Of a DNA stretch of 64,000 bases, positions 22,586 through 49,690 are shown piece by piece (within the stretch, counting starts at the first letter, position 1; each line of letters begins with the position of its first letter). Source of the DNA: Balanoglossus misakiensis (Eukaryota; Hemichordata). The translations under genes and the position numbers were made by a program. The stretch spans positions 1 through 64,000 of the forward strand of contig JBECUI020000048.1 of the NCBI GenBank assembly GCA_040954595.2. The letters run 5' to 3'. The notes beneath the pieces were generated by a model, which made no database searches, had not been told where the DNA came from, and saw only the letters and a program-made list of their open reading frames with translations.

Positions 22586-22779
22586 TTAAAGGTATACAGT
22601 CACCTATGGAAAATTACCTATAGTTACCATGGTAAACTGAGATCTAGCCAATCACAGATTTTCAGTGGGTGGCACACGCGAAAAAAAGAGCGCCGCCATA
22701 TGTTCTTTTAGAACGCTCAAATACGCCATTTCAGCCATATATGGGCGTATGTACGTTGAAGGTGACTGTATACCTTTAA
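22586..22779. mobile_element. 194-bp TTAA-flanked MITE-like element
   Basis: The ends TTAAAGGTATACAGTCACCT (22586-22605) and AGGTGACTGTATACCTTTAA (22760-22779) are perfect 20-bp inverted repeats. The outermost TTAA at each end can be read as a target-site duplication, leaving a 16-bp terminal inverted repeat starting AGGTATAC. There is no coding capacity in the 154 bp between. The size, the perfect termini and the TTAA flanks fit a non-autonomous element mobilised by a TTAA-specific transposase (piggyBac or Kolobok type); the superfamily is inference. Confidence 0.8.
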
Positions 22780-23860
22780 ACTGAACAAATATCACAACAT
22801 TTATTAAACTGCATGGACCTATGCTAGTTTCGTAAAAAAACCTGACTTGTATTACTTGGCCAGCACACCGTTGCTACGGTAATAAACCAAGTCTCGCGAG
22901 ATCTCGCAATGGGCGAACAATTGTCTATTGGCCGACGAACTCTGTCGGATTTCAAGTTTACACAGACGTACTTGACACGACAATAAATTTTATCTCAATG
23001 GCGCTCGTTATCACAAAGACTAAGTGGTTGCATTATTGAACGAGATAAATTCATAAACATCAGTTCTAAATAACGGAAACTGAAAAAATAACAGTGCCGA
23101 AAAAATCGTCGGTAGAAGCCAAATTGTAGTGTTATGCGGATGTCGTAAACTTGAACTTATTGATCAGTATGGCGTGAAAGGTCTTTTAGGGGGCGATACC
23201 CTCATTGTTTTGTTAAATGGTTATTTTTGTAACATCCTGGAAGTCATTCACACTTTTCTGTTTACCCGCAAAAACTAAATTGACCAAATCAACGGAATCT
23301 TACCCGAGTTTATTTGTAGGAACAATATACAGATCAGCTGATGATGACGCAGTATCATCGAGAAAGTAACTCCGGCATCGAGTTTTAGGGTTGTATGTAC
23401 AAACAATACAACATATGACTTGCAAGAAATGGTTAGTTTACCAGTTGTTTTTCCAACTAAATGTAGGTGTTGCCGAAATTGTCGTCGCGGCTGTTGACGT
23501 CACCGCCCGGAAAACGGTGGACCGACGAAAATGATTTAGCAGACATAATAAACAACGTGATGACAGACACGCATGGATGCGAGAAATGGATTCCTTTACT
23601 TGGAAGATTTTGCTAACACTGTATACCGTCTTATCGAGGATCTAGATTAGTCTCACTGGCCTACTCAAAAAAGTATTAGTTCTCGGGGGACGAATTAAAC
23701 CACTTAACTGCCAGACGTTCGACCGCGCCATTTTATTTGAGGAAACATCCCAGGGGAAAATCTCGCATAAACCACTGAGTTTTCTCACACTCCGCCCATA
23801 TTACTTGGCAGACAGATATTCAATCACGGCGTACATTAACTGTATATCAAATTAAACTGA

Positions 23861-24202
23861 AATTCTGAGAAAATTCGGTAAAATTCGAAAATTTCTGTTT
23901 GGTGAGTTGAGCGACATTGGCTATTCAAGCGTGCTTTGAGATACCACAGGAATATCAAGATAAGATCATCTCGAAATCATGTTTTGAATTTAGCGCTACC
24001 ACACGGAGTTCGAAGATAATCTATAATGCAAGAAATTCTGAGAATATTTAGCAAATTCGACAATTTCTGTTTGGCGCCCCGAGCGCCAGCGTCTACTCAA
24101 GCGTATTTTGAGATATCGCAGAACATCAAGATACCATGTCTCCAAATCATGTGTTGAAATCAGCGCTACCCCACGGAGATCTAAGATAATCTACAATGCA
24201 AG
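23861..24202. repeat. Degenerate 173-bp tandem duplication
   Basis: Two head-to-tail copies starting AATTCTGAGAA at 23861 and 24034 share, in the same order, AATTTCTGTTTGG, a CAAGCGT-TTTGAGATA block, CATCAAGAT-like and AGCGCTACC-CACGGAG blocks, and both end in ATAATCTA-AATGCAAG. Substitutions are scattered, so the duplication is old. Confidence 0.75.
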
Positions 24203-24740
24203 AAAGTTAAACAAATAATGATCGATATAGATGCCTTATCATAATACAAATACCATCCCATGAGAAAATTTCAACAGCCCTGGTCACGTGATGTCAATGC
24301 CCGTTAGTGGAGTCGGCTTCTTGTGCGCGGTAGTATATCGCTTTTGTATTTAACAGTTTTGTTGATAACAAGAGAATATTTCAGCAGACTGAAATTAAAC
24401 AGATAAGTTTGAGGCGGGATATAATTCTTTAAGATACAGTGACAGCGTTGTCTTTTTCGAGTCTTAAATTTGCATGTTGCTTTTTGCCGACCAATCAGAA
24501 TGCACCGATCCGCCTCGGTAGTTCGAAAATACGTCAGATGGCTACACTACAAGCAGTTGTAGAATTTACTTTTGATTTTGAAGAGATCCAGTCGGAAAGT
24601 TTGGCAGACAGGAAAACAAACGAATGGGTCGTACGATAGGCAGCATGTGGCCGTATACGTGGAACGACCCTTACCTTTGACGCTAGAGACCTGGTCTAGT
24701 ATTTCTCCTTTTTTGGAGATTGGACAGGTGGTCAAATAAA

Positions 24741-24770
24741 TGATGATGATGATGATAATGATGATGATGG

Positions 24771-24822
<52 letters not shown>

Positions 24823-24856
24823 GGTGGTGGTGGTAAAGGTGAAGGTGATGATGATG

Positions 24857-24887
<31 letters not shown>

Positions 24888-24904
24888 GATAGATAGATAG
24901 ATAG
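24741..24904. repeat. Compound GAT/GGT/GATA microsatellite
   Basis: (GAT)n to about 24807, then (GGT)n, a short GATGAT bridge, and (GATA)n from about 24856. It is a typical compound slippage tract. Confidence 0.9.
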
Positions 24905-26358
24905 TGTGTGCCTTATAGCCTATCGTCAACTTTTCTTGCGTGAAAGTGTTTAAACACTGCCAAGTAGCGCCCTCGTGTCTTAAACTTCGATTTGGTTTCG
25001 TGCAGTACGTTTGTTTCACTATGGACAGCTGGATGTGTTGGTCTACATGTGATTTTTGTCGTTTCGCGCGGAGAGGGGCAAATCTAGAGTTCAAGATTCC
25101 TATTTCAGCCACACACTACATGAGACACCCCCTCGATATGAAGAAAATTCTCCGCATAGTTGACGTCAGCTGTTCCGCGTCTCCCTGGATGAGCATAGCG
25201 TATTGCCATGACAACCCTTCCGTCGACGGCGCGTTGCTATCTCTATCGAAAGTGTTAATGTCGACACCCTGTCTAAACGGCAAACTATTTTAGATATCGT
25301 TTGGACTTTATCTCATGCTGCATATTCCTGTTACGTCCATAACACACACTTCTATGAGATAATAACACCATTTTATGTAGATAAGTAAACTACATCGTTT
25401 AATAACTAAATTTGTTATATTTTGATGATTTAATTAACGAATAAAACTAGACGGACGCATGTCACCTGATCTCACATGGTTGAAAATGAGTTCACTTGTA
25501 TGCCACGAATAATCTGCAAGCGCAAAGAGGATAATCAGGTTTCAACCTCGAAATAATTTTCCTTCAACGAATAGATAACCTCTAGTTTCAACCACTGACT
25601 TGCGCTGTCGCTATGAATTCAGTGCAAAAGTTCATCTACCCAGCCGAAGACAGTTTACATGCAGGGGTAGTCTTTAACCGGGACAGTGAGCAGGCGATTG
25701 GATAAAGTTTTACCTATGCACATAAACAAACTCCGGTCGCGGAGTTAAATTTACATATATAAAAAATTATGGCCTGTGCGCCTCAGCGTATTTATGTTGC
25801 GAAATAACCGTTTAACGTCGTGTTTTCTTTTTCGATGGTAGGCCTGCGACGAAGCTCTCCAAGTTGTTGCGAAGAACAGAGTTATAACTGGGGTCACCAC
25901 GAACAGGATTTGCACACGTATTCGGAAGGACTGTCTAGCCGTTTCTCTTTGCGTGCTTCTGTGCGGTTAATCGTACGTTGGGACTTTCCGAAGAAGAGCA
26001 AGTACACGGACAACGAATAGTTTCGACTCTGTGACAGTTTATCTAAGGTGAGGACGGATTTTGCTTAATATTTGTAGGGACGCTTTTCTTCTGTTCTACT
26101 TTATGCAAAAGATAGTGTAGAGCCACTTGCGCAGAGCTTGATTTAGACCGGTTATAGGCAAGGTCTTGTCAGCGGATTTTATGGACAATTTCACTTCAGT
26201 AAAACGTGTCTCTGTTCCATCGGCGCAGTCGAGAGCGTCGACGGATTAACGTCGTATAAAACAGATTAACTATCGCGGAGCCTTGTCTGAGACGGCAGCG
26301 CCCATGGATATTGAGTCCACAAAAATCATATAATCAGCGATTGAAGAGTCTCTGTTAC

Positions 26359-26515
26359 CGTTGAATGCAGGGGAATTCTCGATTGTGGATTTGGTCGATT
26401 GGCTACTGCAAAGTATGCGTGTCGTGTGTCGCTTCATGTCGTTTGAGTGGCGGACAGCTTCAGGCAAGGCGGCCACGCAGACCAGTGTGACCAGACCTAC
26501 CCAGGTCCGCCACAT
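26359..26515 (-). CDS. Candidate first exon of a small secreted protein
   Basis: I do not recognise a family. From ATG 26515-26513 the minus strand encodes MWRT, then a hydrophobic run WVGLVTLVCVAAL, which looks like a signal peptide with a plausible cut after CVAA. It continues with a polar stretch containing a KR pair (residues 28-29) and one Cys. A donor-like GTAACA follows 26359 in phase 1, the usual phase after a signal-peptide exon. If unspliced, the frame continues to a stop at 26270, giving 81 residues. No downstream exon was identified, and open frames of this size occur by chance in this DNA, so confidence is low. Confidence 0.28.
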
Positions 26516-29500
26516 CACCGCCCCACTCTCACCCCACCCCTACCCACCCCTGATTTTGGTCACCGATCTAACGACCTGGCGTTACGGTAGATCATTTACA
26601 TAGAGACCATGTCCACTCCACCCTACCGAAAGTTTAGACCATTGTATAGATGTACAACATTGGACCCCTATGCTGTGAAAAGTACCGTTCCCTTTCAAAA
26701 ATAAGTACCCGGTGAAGTTTAAATATGTTGTTAACGCGACCCCAGACATATTGAAATTTATTCCCGCCGAGTACATATGGATGTTGACATTGAGGAGAAT
26801 CTCACGCCGCGAAGACAAAAAATGTGTCCCACCGGGAGATCAATTTGAAGTTGACGAATATATGCGCCACTGGGATATCAGTTTTAGATCAACATCATAA
26901 GTGTCCGATGCGCTTCATGAGAATGCTATCAGTGCAGCCCGACCCACTTATTTTGAAGACCTCAATGTATGTGTCACCGTTATAAACACAATACGGTTGA
27001 AATATCGATCGGGATGGTACAGATAGCTGGGGTTATGTGGTTAAAGGGCATTTCAAAATCAAATGACAATTTCAGGGAATGTCGTACTAGATGTTATACG
27101 CATGTATCTTATATGTATCGCAGGAAAATCAAAGAAAATGGACGTTTATTGAAATTTTCAGTCCAGATTTTTCACCGGACACACCCGAATTTGTCACGAT
27201 CGGTGCCGAACAATCCATGCGGACTATAGTGTATACATGTGCCGGCAAAAAGTGTATTGGAGACGGCAAAGTAGAAGCAATGAAAGTCAACAGTGTTTAT
27301 AAATCAACGCTGTACGCGAGAAAAAAATTCCCGCCCCCACAGATGGCCGACACTTTCGAAAAAAATGTCCTTCGGCGACCAGTTGCGGTTATGAAGGGGC
27401 AAAATGTCGCCTGTCGGTCACCATGATTAATGTCAGGTGGGGGATATATAATTTAGTAGGCGATTTAAGAACAAACAAACACAAAGTAAATAAAATGGAT
27501 CATAATCGTAAAGCACTAAAAACACATTTTTATTGGCGACGAGTAACGGTCGCGTCAGCGCGAGGAATTCTCGGGTCAAGTACGAGACTCGCGGCGATCA
27601 CGTAATTTGGTTTTATTGCTGATAACTGACACCTCGTGCGATAGTGTCCTTAAGCGACCTTTTGAAGGACCCATAGTCTAGTTAGGGACCGGCTTTTATC
27701 AATGTGAAACTGTCTCTTGAGTTTATGAGCCTATGGAATTTCCGACATAACCAAACGCGTAACCAGAAGAAATTGGCCAAAAATTTTGAGACCACGGCAC
27801 CGACCAAAGAAAAATTTCAACTGCGCTAGTTAATGTCACATGCCTTCAAGTGGATATTTCAGTGGTCAACCCATAACGGATTCCTTGATCTTTGTTGGTG
27901 ATTATCACCCTTAATTATGTTTGGAATGAATAATCTAATAACTTCCTCGAAAGAACGGTGACGGAATGCAATGAAATGAAATGAAACACTTCTAATTTCG
28001 CGAGCGAATGCACCGGATTGGCCGGCCATTGGTGTGATCAAATTCTAAGGCAGACCAACTCGACTGTTTAAATAGAGTTTCCGATTAGGTAATTCGTCCC
28101 AAATGAATGTAAACAGTGGCAGACGTAGGCGATCATTATTAGCTATATCTCTCTTTGATAAGTCTGTTTTTTTGCATCTATGAATGTCTAAGTCCTCACT
28201 CCTCAATATGCGTGTGGTCGTTTCAGTGGCGAAACATAGAGGGCGCTGTATAGCACTGCTTGGTACAGGTGTGTGCACATGCGCACCTACAGATACTTGG
28301 TACGCCGTTTCGGTATTTGACAGACTTTTCTTCAGCTAATGATGCATATAAGACCACATTTCATTCTAGCTGATAGACATCAAGCCGGGTGTTCATTGTT
28401 GTTTCAAGGCGAAGGTTCAAGGTGGCTATATCGCCAGGGTTCCTAGACGGGGAAGTCCAAATATAGTTAACGAACGCGCAAATTAATCTTCGCCGTTCTC
28501 AAGGCGCCCACATGTGTGTCTTTGAGCACGTAAGTCCAATTAGACGCGGGTGAACTCCATGCAACAAGTGAATTCCAGAAGTTGTGCCGTATTTGTTTGT
28601 TTAATTATGCCAAAAGTGTCTGCAGCCAGGGAAGTCTTGCTCCTCGCATTGTTATGAAAATAAATTTGAGCAGCCGAGCTGTCACGGGTGACGTGGATGT
28701 CTTACAGGGTGTGGGGTTTGACGCGGTGCACATGTCGCCTCATCCTCGGTGGGTTCAACCGCGAAGACCCGATTGTGTGCAGACGAACACGTAAAGCTGG
28801 CAAGGGTTTGAATGCGTGGGAAAGATGTGTAGAAAGAGACGAGTTTGGTTCACCAATTATGATGATGGTTTGGGTGGCCGATTGGATGGGTGGTAAGTGG
28901 TGTCATGAATGCTTATCGATGCTGTTACGTAATACATGTATAACGTGACCAGGTGTCACTACCAACGGGGCTAAGAATAAAGCGTGTATGGTTGTTCAAC
29001 GTGTCCGTCCAGTCTGAGAGTCGATCATGGGACATGTACCTGTATCCGGTGCATGTATGCGTGCGTGTGTGCGCGCGTGTAGGTGTGTGTATGTATGTAT
29101 GTATGTGCGTACGTATGTACATGTATATACATAATTATGTATGTGAATTTTTGTCTGTTTTAGTCTTGGTTTTGTCAATACATCTACCATAATATTTTTG
29201 CATTTCTTTTGTTTTTACTTGTTACCCAGGCTGATGCCTTGTGGTGATAATTGAAATGACTCAGGTTTTTTCTTTTTTGTCCTATTGACCTGGCACGTCG
29301 CGCATTGGGTCTAATTTTACAATTGTGAAATCGATTATTACATCGCCCCTGAGCAGTGACGCAAATTATTAATATTTTAAATTTTTACGCGAGCAAAAAT
29401 AAACCACGTGGAATGCGTGGACAGAGCTCTTTAGTGATTTGCCGTTGCGTCAGTATGGAACTCATTAATTAAGACGAAATATCTCAGTCTAACAACGGTC

Positions 29501-31137
29501 TCTCCCTGGCCTAGCATATTTTAAACAAAAATGTTTGTTATCCAAATTATGAAAGATGTTATGTTTATTACGTGCTATTATCTAAACATTTCGTTCTGAT
29601 GACCGTGTATCAACGCACGTAGAAAACTCGAGCAAGTTACTTCACCGTCGCCTTCCAACTGTCGGCAATATATGGTGATATGTTTTTTGTCAGTCAACCG
29701 AACCTGATCTCCCTTTTAACTGAAAATCTGAAATGTTCCGACGCGCCAGATTTTCTTACTGTCCCTCAGGTAGACTTGGTTTCTTCAAATACTTTAAGTT
29801 AGAAACTTGAGTTGTTTTGATGTGTAGATAACGTAAGAACCTCGATTTTTGGTAGACCTCAGCCTGGTGTGGAAATGGCTATTTAAGAACCTTGATGATA
29901 TCGGAGAGATAAATTACGTGTATTGAGTGACTTAAAACGGTACATTCCTTGTCTGAAAGTCCTCCAATCAATTCTTGTGGTCGACGTACGCATGTTTCTC
30001 AAAAGACATTCAAACCGACGGCAGTAGTCCCGGCAATACGCTTAGTGGACAAGGAAAGAATGATTCGCCATACCACCCAGAATTATGTCTTGAGAGAAAA
30101 TTATTGCTTCTCTAATTCCTCGTAATTCGACCTTTCCCATCGGGGGTCAACTGGTCTCTTTTTCATTTGAAACGAGGAATGGAAATAGTTTCGTCAGCCG
30201 CGCATCCGGGAATCTTGACCCGGCCCTCGTCACAGGTCGGGTATGTTCGGTAATATTGCAAGCAGAACGTGTCGGATCGTCTTTCAATTTGTCACAGCGA
30301 TATTTAGCATTAACCTCGACATCGTTACTTGAGATGCAAAAAATCTCGAAGGCGTAGTTGTACGATATTATGCTTGTTACTGTGACACACGCATAGCATC
30401 ATGCCTGTCTGATAAATCTTGCAACCGCAAGAAATATTCTCTTGTGTCGGAGAGGTTTCATAAATCTCGCCCGGCTCCCGAAAAGACGTCTTCGTTCCTC
30501 GCGAACACGTGGTCTGGCGCGGGAAAAGTATTGCGTGATTTGAACAATCTCGGGTTGCGCGTTGGTATGTTATGTCGCGGCAAGGTTAAGTGAGGCGACC
30601 GTGTTGAGAAAGTTAATTGCCAAAGTGACATATCTGATCTTCCAGTAGAACCGTAGGGCCTATCACAAAGTGCTACTTGGCTTGCGCTAGCGCTACTAGA
30701 AGCAACGCTCTGTCTGTTCTGTGAGCCCAGCCATGCCTGTAGTCCACACAGCGTCCAACTTTGCTCCAGTTGTCGCCAACGTGCGCTCCGTATCAACGAG
30801 GCATCGGTAAGATGAGTGACGGCGGCTAAAACGAATTCGACGTCGACACTCGTGTTTATTTGCGCTGCGTCGTTATGGTTCAATAAGTCTGTTTATCACA
30901 CTTTTGTCGTTCGTCGAGTATCATCAATTTCTGTCATTGGACCTTCTACTAGGCAATGTCAAGTTCACGTGGAGATGTGACATTTATGAGACCCTGGAAT
31001 TTGTGTATATCGATAAACATACACATCCCTCTATGATACACACATATGATACACACATGCATGCATACATTGTAAGTAATGTTTCTTACGCTTGTAGCAA
31101 AATTAATGTGCGTGCATTTTTTTGTTATTTTTTGCAG
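26516..31137. other. Intergenic region upstream of the SRCR gene
   Basis: No gene was recognised. It holds a GT/GTAT simple repeat (29053-29145) and a minus-strand 141-codon open frame at 30458-30883 without recognisable motifs. A strong acceptor-like sequence ends at 31137, so the promoter and at least one non-coding 5' exon of the SRCR gene probably lie in here. Confidence 0.55.
29053..29145. repeat. GT / GTAT simple repeat
   Basis: Alternating purine-pyrimidine sequence: GCGTGTGT, then GTAT units and ATGTACATGTATAT-like steps. Confidence 0.75.
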
Positions 31138-31153
31138 CTTATCTTTTACAATA
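31138..31153 (+). promoter_or_regulatory. 5' UTR part of SRCR exon, after a strong acceptor
   Basis: A long T-rich tract ending TTTTTTGCAG at 31137 precedes the start codon by only 16 nt. It looks like a genuine 3' splice site, implying an upstream non-coding exon joined here. The start codon has A at -3. Confidence 0.5.
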
Positions 31154-46224
<15,071 letters not shown>

Positions 46225-48111
46225 AGCTCTCATGAAAGGTGTGTTGGTGTAGTTACATTTTCTAAAAAAAGTAACATTTTGTCTGCAGACGACAATGGAG
46301 TACGCATTTGCACACGGCACAATTCTTTAGGTTAGACACTTCCTGTCGGAAAACGTTTTGCAATTTTATAGATGTGGTTCGACCACTTTTGTGAATCATC
46401 AGACATGAATTCTGTTGACTAAAATGTATTTGAATCATACAAAAACAAAGTCGAATTTTATGGGACAAGTGGATGATTATAGTCTAGCATTGCAACTTCC
46501 TGTACAGATTTCGACCACACATGACGTGACTGATAAACAAGGTCTTGAAGAGAATATGATTAGTTTTAGTATGACCTGTCATCGTTTCGTTACTGTTTCT
46601 CTTCAAACACACATATATACCCGTAAGCAAAAGTACATCTCACAGATGTGTCTTTACAGACTGTAGTACCGAGACTAGATTTCGCCCCAGAAGGCGTAAA
46701 TTAACGTAAATCTCTCGATGGTAGACGCCGCTTCTGGTTTAAAATGGCGGACTGATATGAAATAACGGCGACTGTCCTGTTTCCCCACGCAGGCGCTGAT
46801 ACGCCCGCTCGGTATCACAAAGAAGCCGACCAAACATCCAACTTGTTGCCGCCACAGAAGGCAAGATCGCCAGACCCAACCCTGATATGTACTCAGCCCC
46901 GAAACAGGAGACACTTTCCGGACGTACTTGTGGGGTTTAACTAGCCACCACATCCTTTCAAAACATGGCCGTTTTCGTACGTGCGAAATGTAGCGTCGTT
47001 GCTACTCTTTCACTCTTTCAGATGAAATGAAGTCTTGTTTTGATCTGACGATATTTATCACCACTAGCGGGCGCAGTAGCTGTATCCGAAAAAAATGCTT
47101 GAAACCTCGACTGATTTGACAGATTATGTACCTAAATTCTGAAATATAGGACTTAACCGTTAGACTATTCATTGATTCTTAAAAGGAATATATTATTTTC
47201 ATACCAAAATAGTTTTTATTTAAATTTCCTCAAACTAAAGCTAAGCAATTATGTAAGCAATTTGTTGAAATTTTATTCCATTATTTTCTTTAAAATTTAT
47301 ATAAAAATAAATAATGGCACATCAGCATATGTTAAGGCTTTCTCTGCACACAGGGGAAGGGACTATATTTTATATGGAGTGATAAAACTCGATGTTTTGT
47401 ATGAAACTTATTTTATTTTAAATTAGTTTATCGCCCATTATTTTACCTATACATGTACATGTATAACAGTGTTATATTGAGTTTCTTTAAACATTTTTAC
47501 TTTTAAAATTTATATGGCCAATCTCAAAATACCTCGTGAATATTAGAAATGAGAAATGAATCTACTGTTATACCGTTTTTTTCTTCATAATTTTCCATAT
47601 GCATAGGCCTACTCACTTGTTTGTATGTGAGAGTGTGCTCGTACTGTGTCCCAAGTCTACGTCATTCTGCGTTTACTCCACGGATAGATAAGCGAAATCC
47701 TCGAAATATGGGCTACTTAGATAAGTGAAAATATGCCATGTAAATTTCACAACGTAGGGTCAGTTTCAGTTGTTAGTTACATAGAAAAGTGAAAAGTTTT
47801 CCTTCATTCTTTCAGCTTGGTGTTGTAATTTTTCTGTTTTCTTGAAAATGAACCACTCTTTCAAATTCCAAAGCATTTGTTCTTGTAACTAAAAGATGAA
47901 TAAAAATAGTTTAGATACTTTAAATGGGAGTTATTATAAAGTTTAATGTAATTTTAATTTTCAATTGTATCTTTAACGAGGAGTAATATTCTGTATGTCA
48001 TAATGAGAGGACCTACAATTGTCACGCGTTTGAGAAATTATCTTTGAATAAATAAAGTATGAATGACAACTGTCTGTGTATCAGTGTCGATTCGTGCTGT
48101 CACAATGTAGA
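46225..48111 (+). other. 3' flank of the SRCR gene, AT-rich
   Basis: Presumed 3' UTR and downstream DNA. It becomes strongly AT-rich from about 47150. AATAAA hexamers occur at 47306-47311, 47899-47904 and 48047-48056. A 92-codon minus-strand frame at 46675-46953 has no recognisable motif and is not called. Confidence 0.6.
48047..48095 (+). promoter_or_regulatory. Candidate poly(A) site at the satellite edge
   Basis: Two overlapping AATAAA hexamers (48047-48052, 48051-48056) are followed about 15 bp later by a TGT-rich stretch (TGTCTGTGTATC from 48071), the arrangement expected for cleavage and polyadenylation. It could end a 1.8-kb 3' UTR of the SRCR gene; the earlier hexamers are alternatives. 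Confidence 0.45.
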
Positions 48112-48311
48112 GGGTTATACAACATGATTTTTTTTTCAAAAAATGACGAATTCTCGACTCTCCGAATTTCGAGATTTTCGGCCTTTTTGAACATTTTTCA
48201 TGGGTTAACCATCATGATTTTTTTCAAAAAATGACAAATTTTCGACTTGCCAAATTTTCATATTTTGGGCATTTTTGAACATTTTTCATGGGTTAACCAT
48301 CATGATTTTTG
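48112..48311 (-). repeat. Two inverted, diverged units at the satellite edge
   Basis: Two units of about 90 and 88 bp (48123-48212, 48213-48300), plus partial similarity just before them, read in the opposite orientation to the rest of the array. They match its reverse complement with many substitutions and small indels, as expected for old edge copies. Confidence 0.88.
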
Positions 48312-48352
48312 GCAAAAATCATGATGGTTAACCCATGAAAAATGTTCAAAAA
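48272..48352. repeat. Perfect 40-bp-arm palindrome at the orientation switch
   Basis: Arm 48272-48311 is the exact reverse complement of 48313-48352, with a single G at 48312 between. It marks the point where the satellite changes orientation. Confidence 0.92.
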
Positions 48353-49690
48353 GGCCGAAAATCTCGAAATCCGGCAAGTCGAAAATTCGTGGTTTTTCGA
48401 CAAAAACCATGATGGTTAACCCATGAAAAATGTTGAAAAAGGCCGAAAATCTCGAAATCCGGCAACTCGAAAATTCGTGGTTTTTCGACAAAAACCATGA
48501 TGGTTAACCCATGAAAAATGTTGAAAAAGGCCGAAAATCTCGAAATCCGGCAACTCGAAAATTCGTGGTTTTTCGACAAAAACCATGATGGTTAACCCAT
48601 GAAAATGTTGAAAAAGGCCGAAAATCTCGAAATCCGGCAACTCGAAAATTCGTGGTTTTTCGACAAAAACCATGATGGTTAACCCATGGAAAATGTTGAA
48701 AAAGGCCGAAAATCTCGAAATCCGGCAACTCGAAAATTCGTGGTTTTTCGACAAAAACCATGATGGTTAACCCATGAAAAATGTTGAAAAAGGCCGAAAA
48801 TCTCGAAATCCGGCAACTCGAAAATTCGTGGTTTTTCGACAAAAACCATGATGGTTAACCCATGAAAAATGTTGAAAAAGGCCGAAAATCTCGAAATCCG
48901 GCAACTCGAAAATTCGTGGTTTTTCGACAAAAACCATGATGGTTAACCCATGAAAAATGTTGGAAAAGGCCGAAAATCTCGAAATCCGGCAACTCGAAAA
49001 TTCGTGGTTTTTCGACAAAAACCATGATGGTTAACCCATGAAAAATGTCGAAAAAGGCCGAAAATCTCGAAATCCGGCAACTCGAAAATTCGTGGTTTTT
49101 CGACAAAAACCATGATGGTTAACCCATGAAAAATGTCGAAAAAGGCCGAAAATCTCGAAATCCGGCAACTCGAAAATTCGTGGTTTTTCGACAAAAACCA
49201 TGATGGTTAACCCATGAAAAATGTTGAAAAAGGCCGAAAATCTCGAAATCCGGCAACTCGAAAATTCGTGGTTTTTCGACAAAAACCATAATGGTTAACC
49301 CATGAAAAATGTTGAAAAAGGCCGAAAATCTCGAAATCCGGCAACTCGAAAATTCGTGGTTTTTCGACAAAAACCATGATGGTTAACCCATGAAAAATGT
49401 TGAAAAAGGCCGAAAATCTCGAAATCCGGCAACTCGAAAATTCGTGGTTTTTCGACAAAAACCATGATGGTTAACCCATGAAAAATGTTGAAAAAGGCCG
49501 AAAATCTCGAAATCCGGCAACTCGAAAATTCGTGGTTTTTCGACAAAAACCATGATGGTTAACCCATGAAAAATGTTGAAAAAGGCCGAAAATCACGAAA
49601 TCCGGCAACTCGAAAATTCGTGGTTTTTCGACTAAAACCATGATGGTTAACCCATGAAAAATGTTGAAAAAGGCCGAAAATCTTGAAATC
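48313..49690 (+). repeat. Satellite edge block, type-1 units
   Basis: Units share TTGAAAAAGG, TCCGGCAAC and TTCGTGG at the three diagnostic positions, with scattered private changes (for example a one-base deletion near 48604 and TTCCATGG-type changes near 48688). No higher-order periodicity was seen. Confidence 0.88.

Larger units (their letters stand above)
16561..26358. other. Intergenic region, repeats only
   Basis: No gene was recognised over nearly 10 kb. It contains a CT tract (17744-17772), a 44-bp minisatellite (18978-19140), CTGT and GA tracts (20363-20404, 20857-20952), a TTAA-flanked inverted-repeat element (22586-22779), a tandem duplication (23861-24202) and a GAT/GGT/GATA microsatellite (24741-24904). 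Scattered open frames lack motifs. Far-upstream non-coding ovo exons are possible. Confidence 0.6.

Noticed and set aside
30458-30883. 141-codon minus-strand open frame upstream of the SRCR gene
   Set aside because: No signal peptide, domain or convincing splice context; its position fits promoter-proximal DNA of the divergent gene.
46675-46953. 92-codon minus-strand frame downstream of the SRCR gene
   Set aside because: Trp-rich but with no recognisable family, and inside the presumed 3' UTR.
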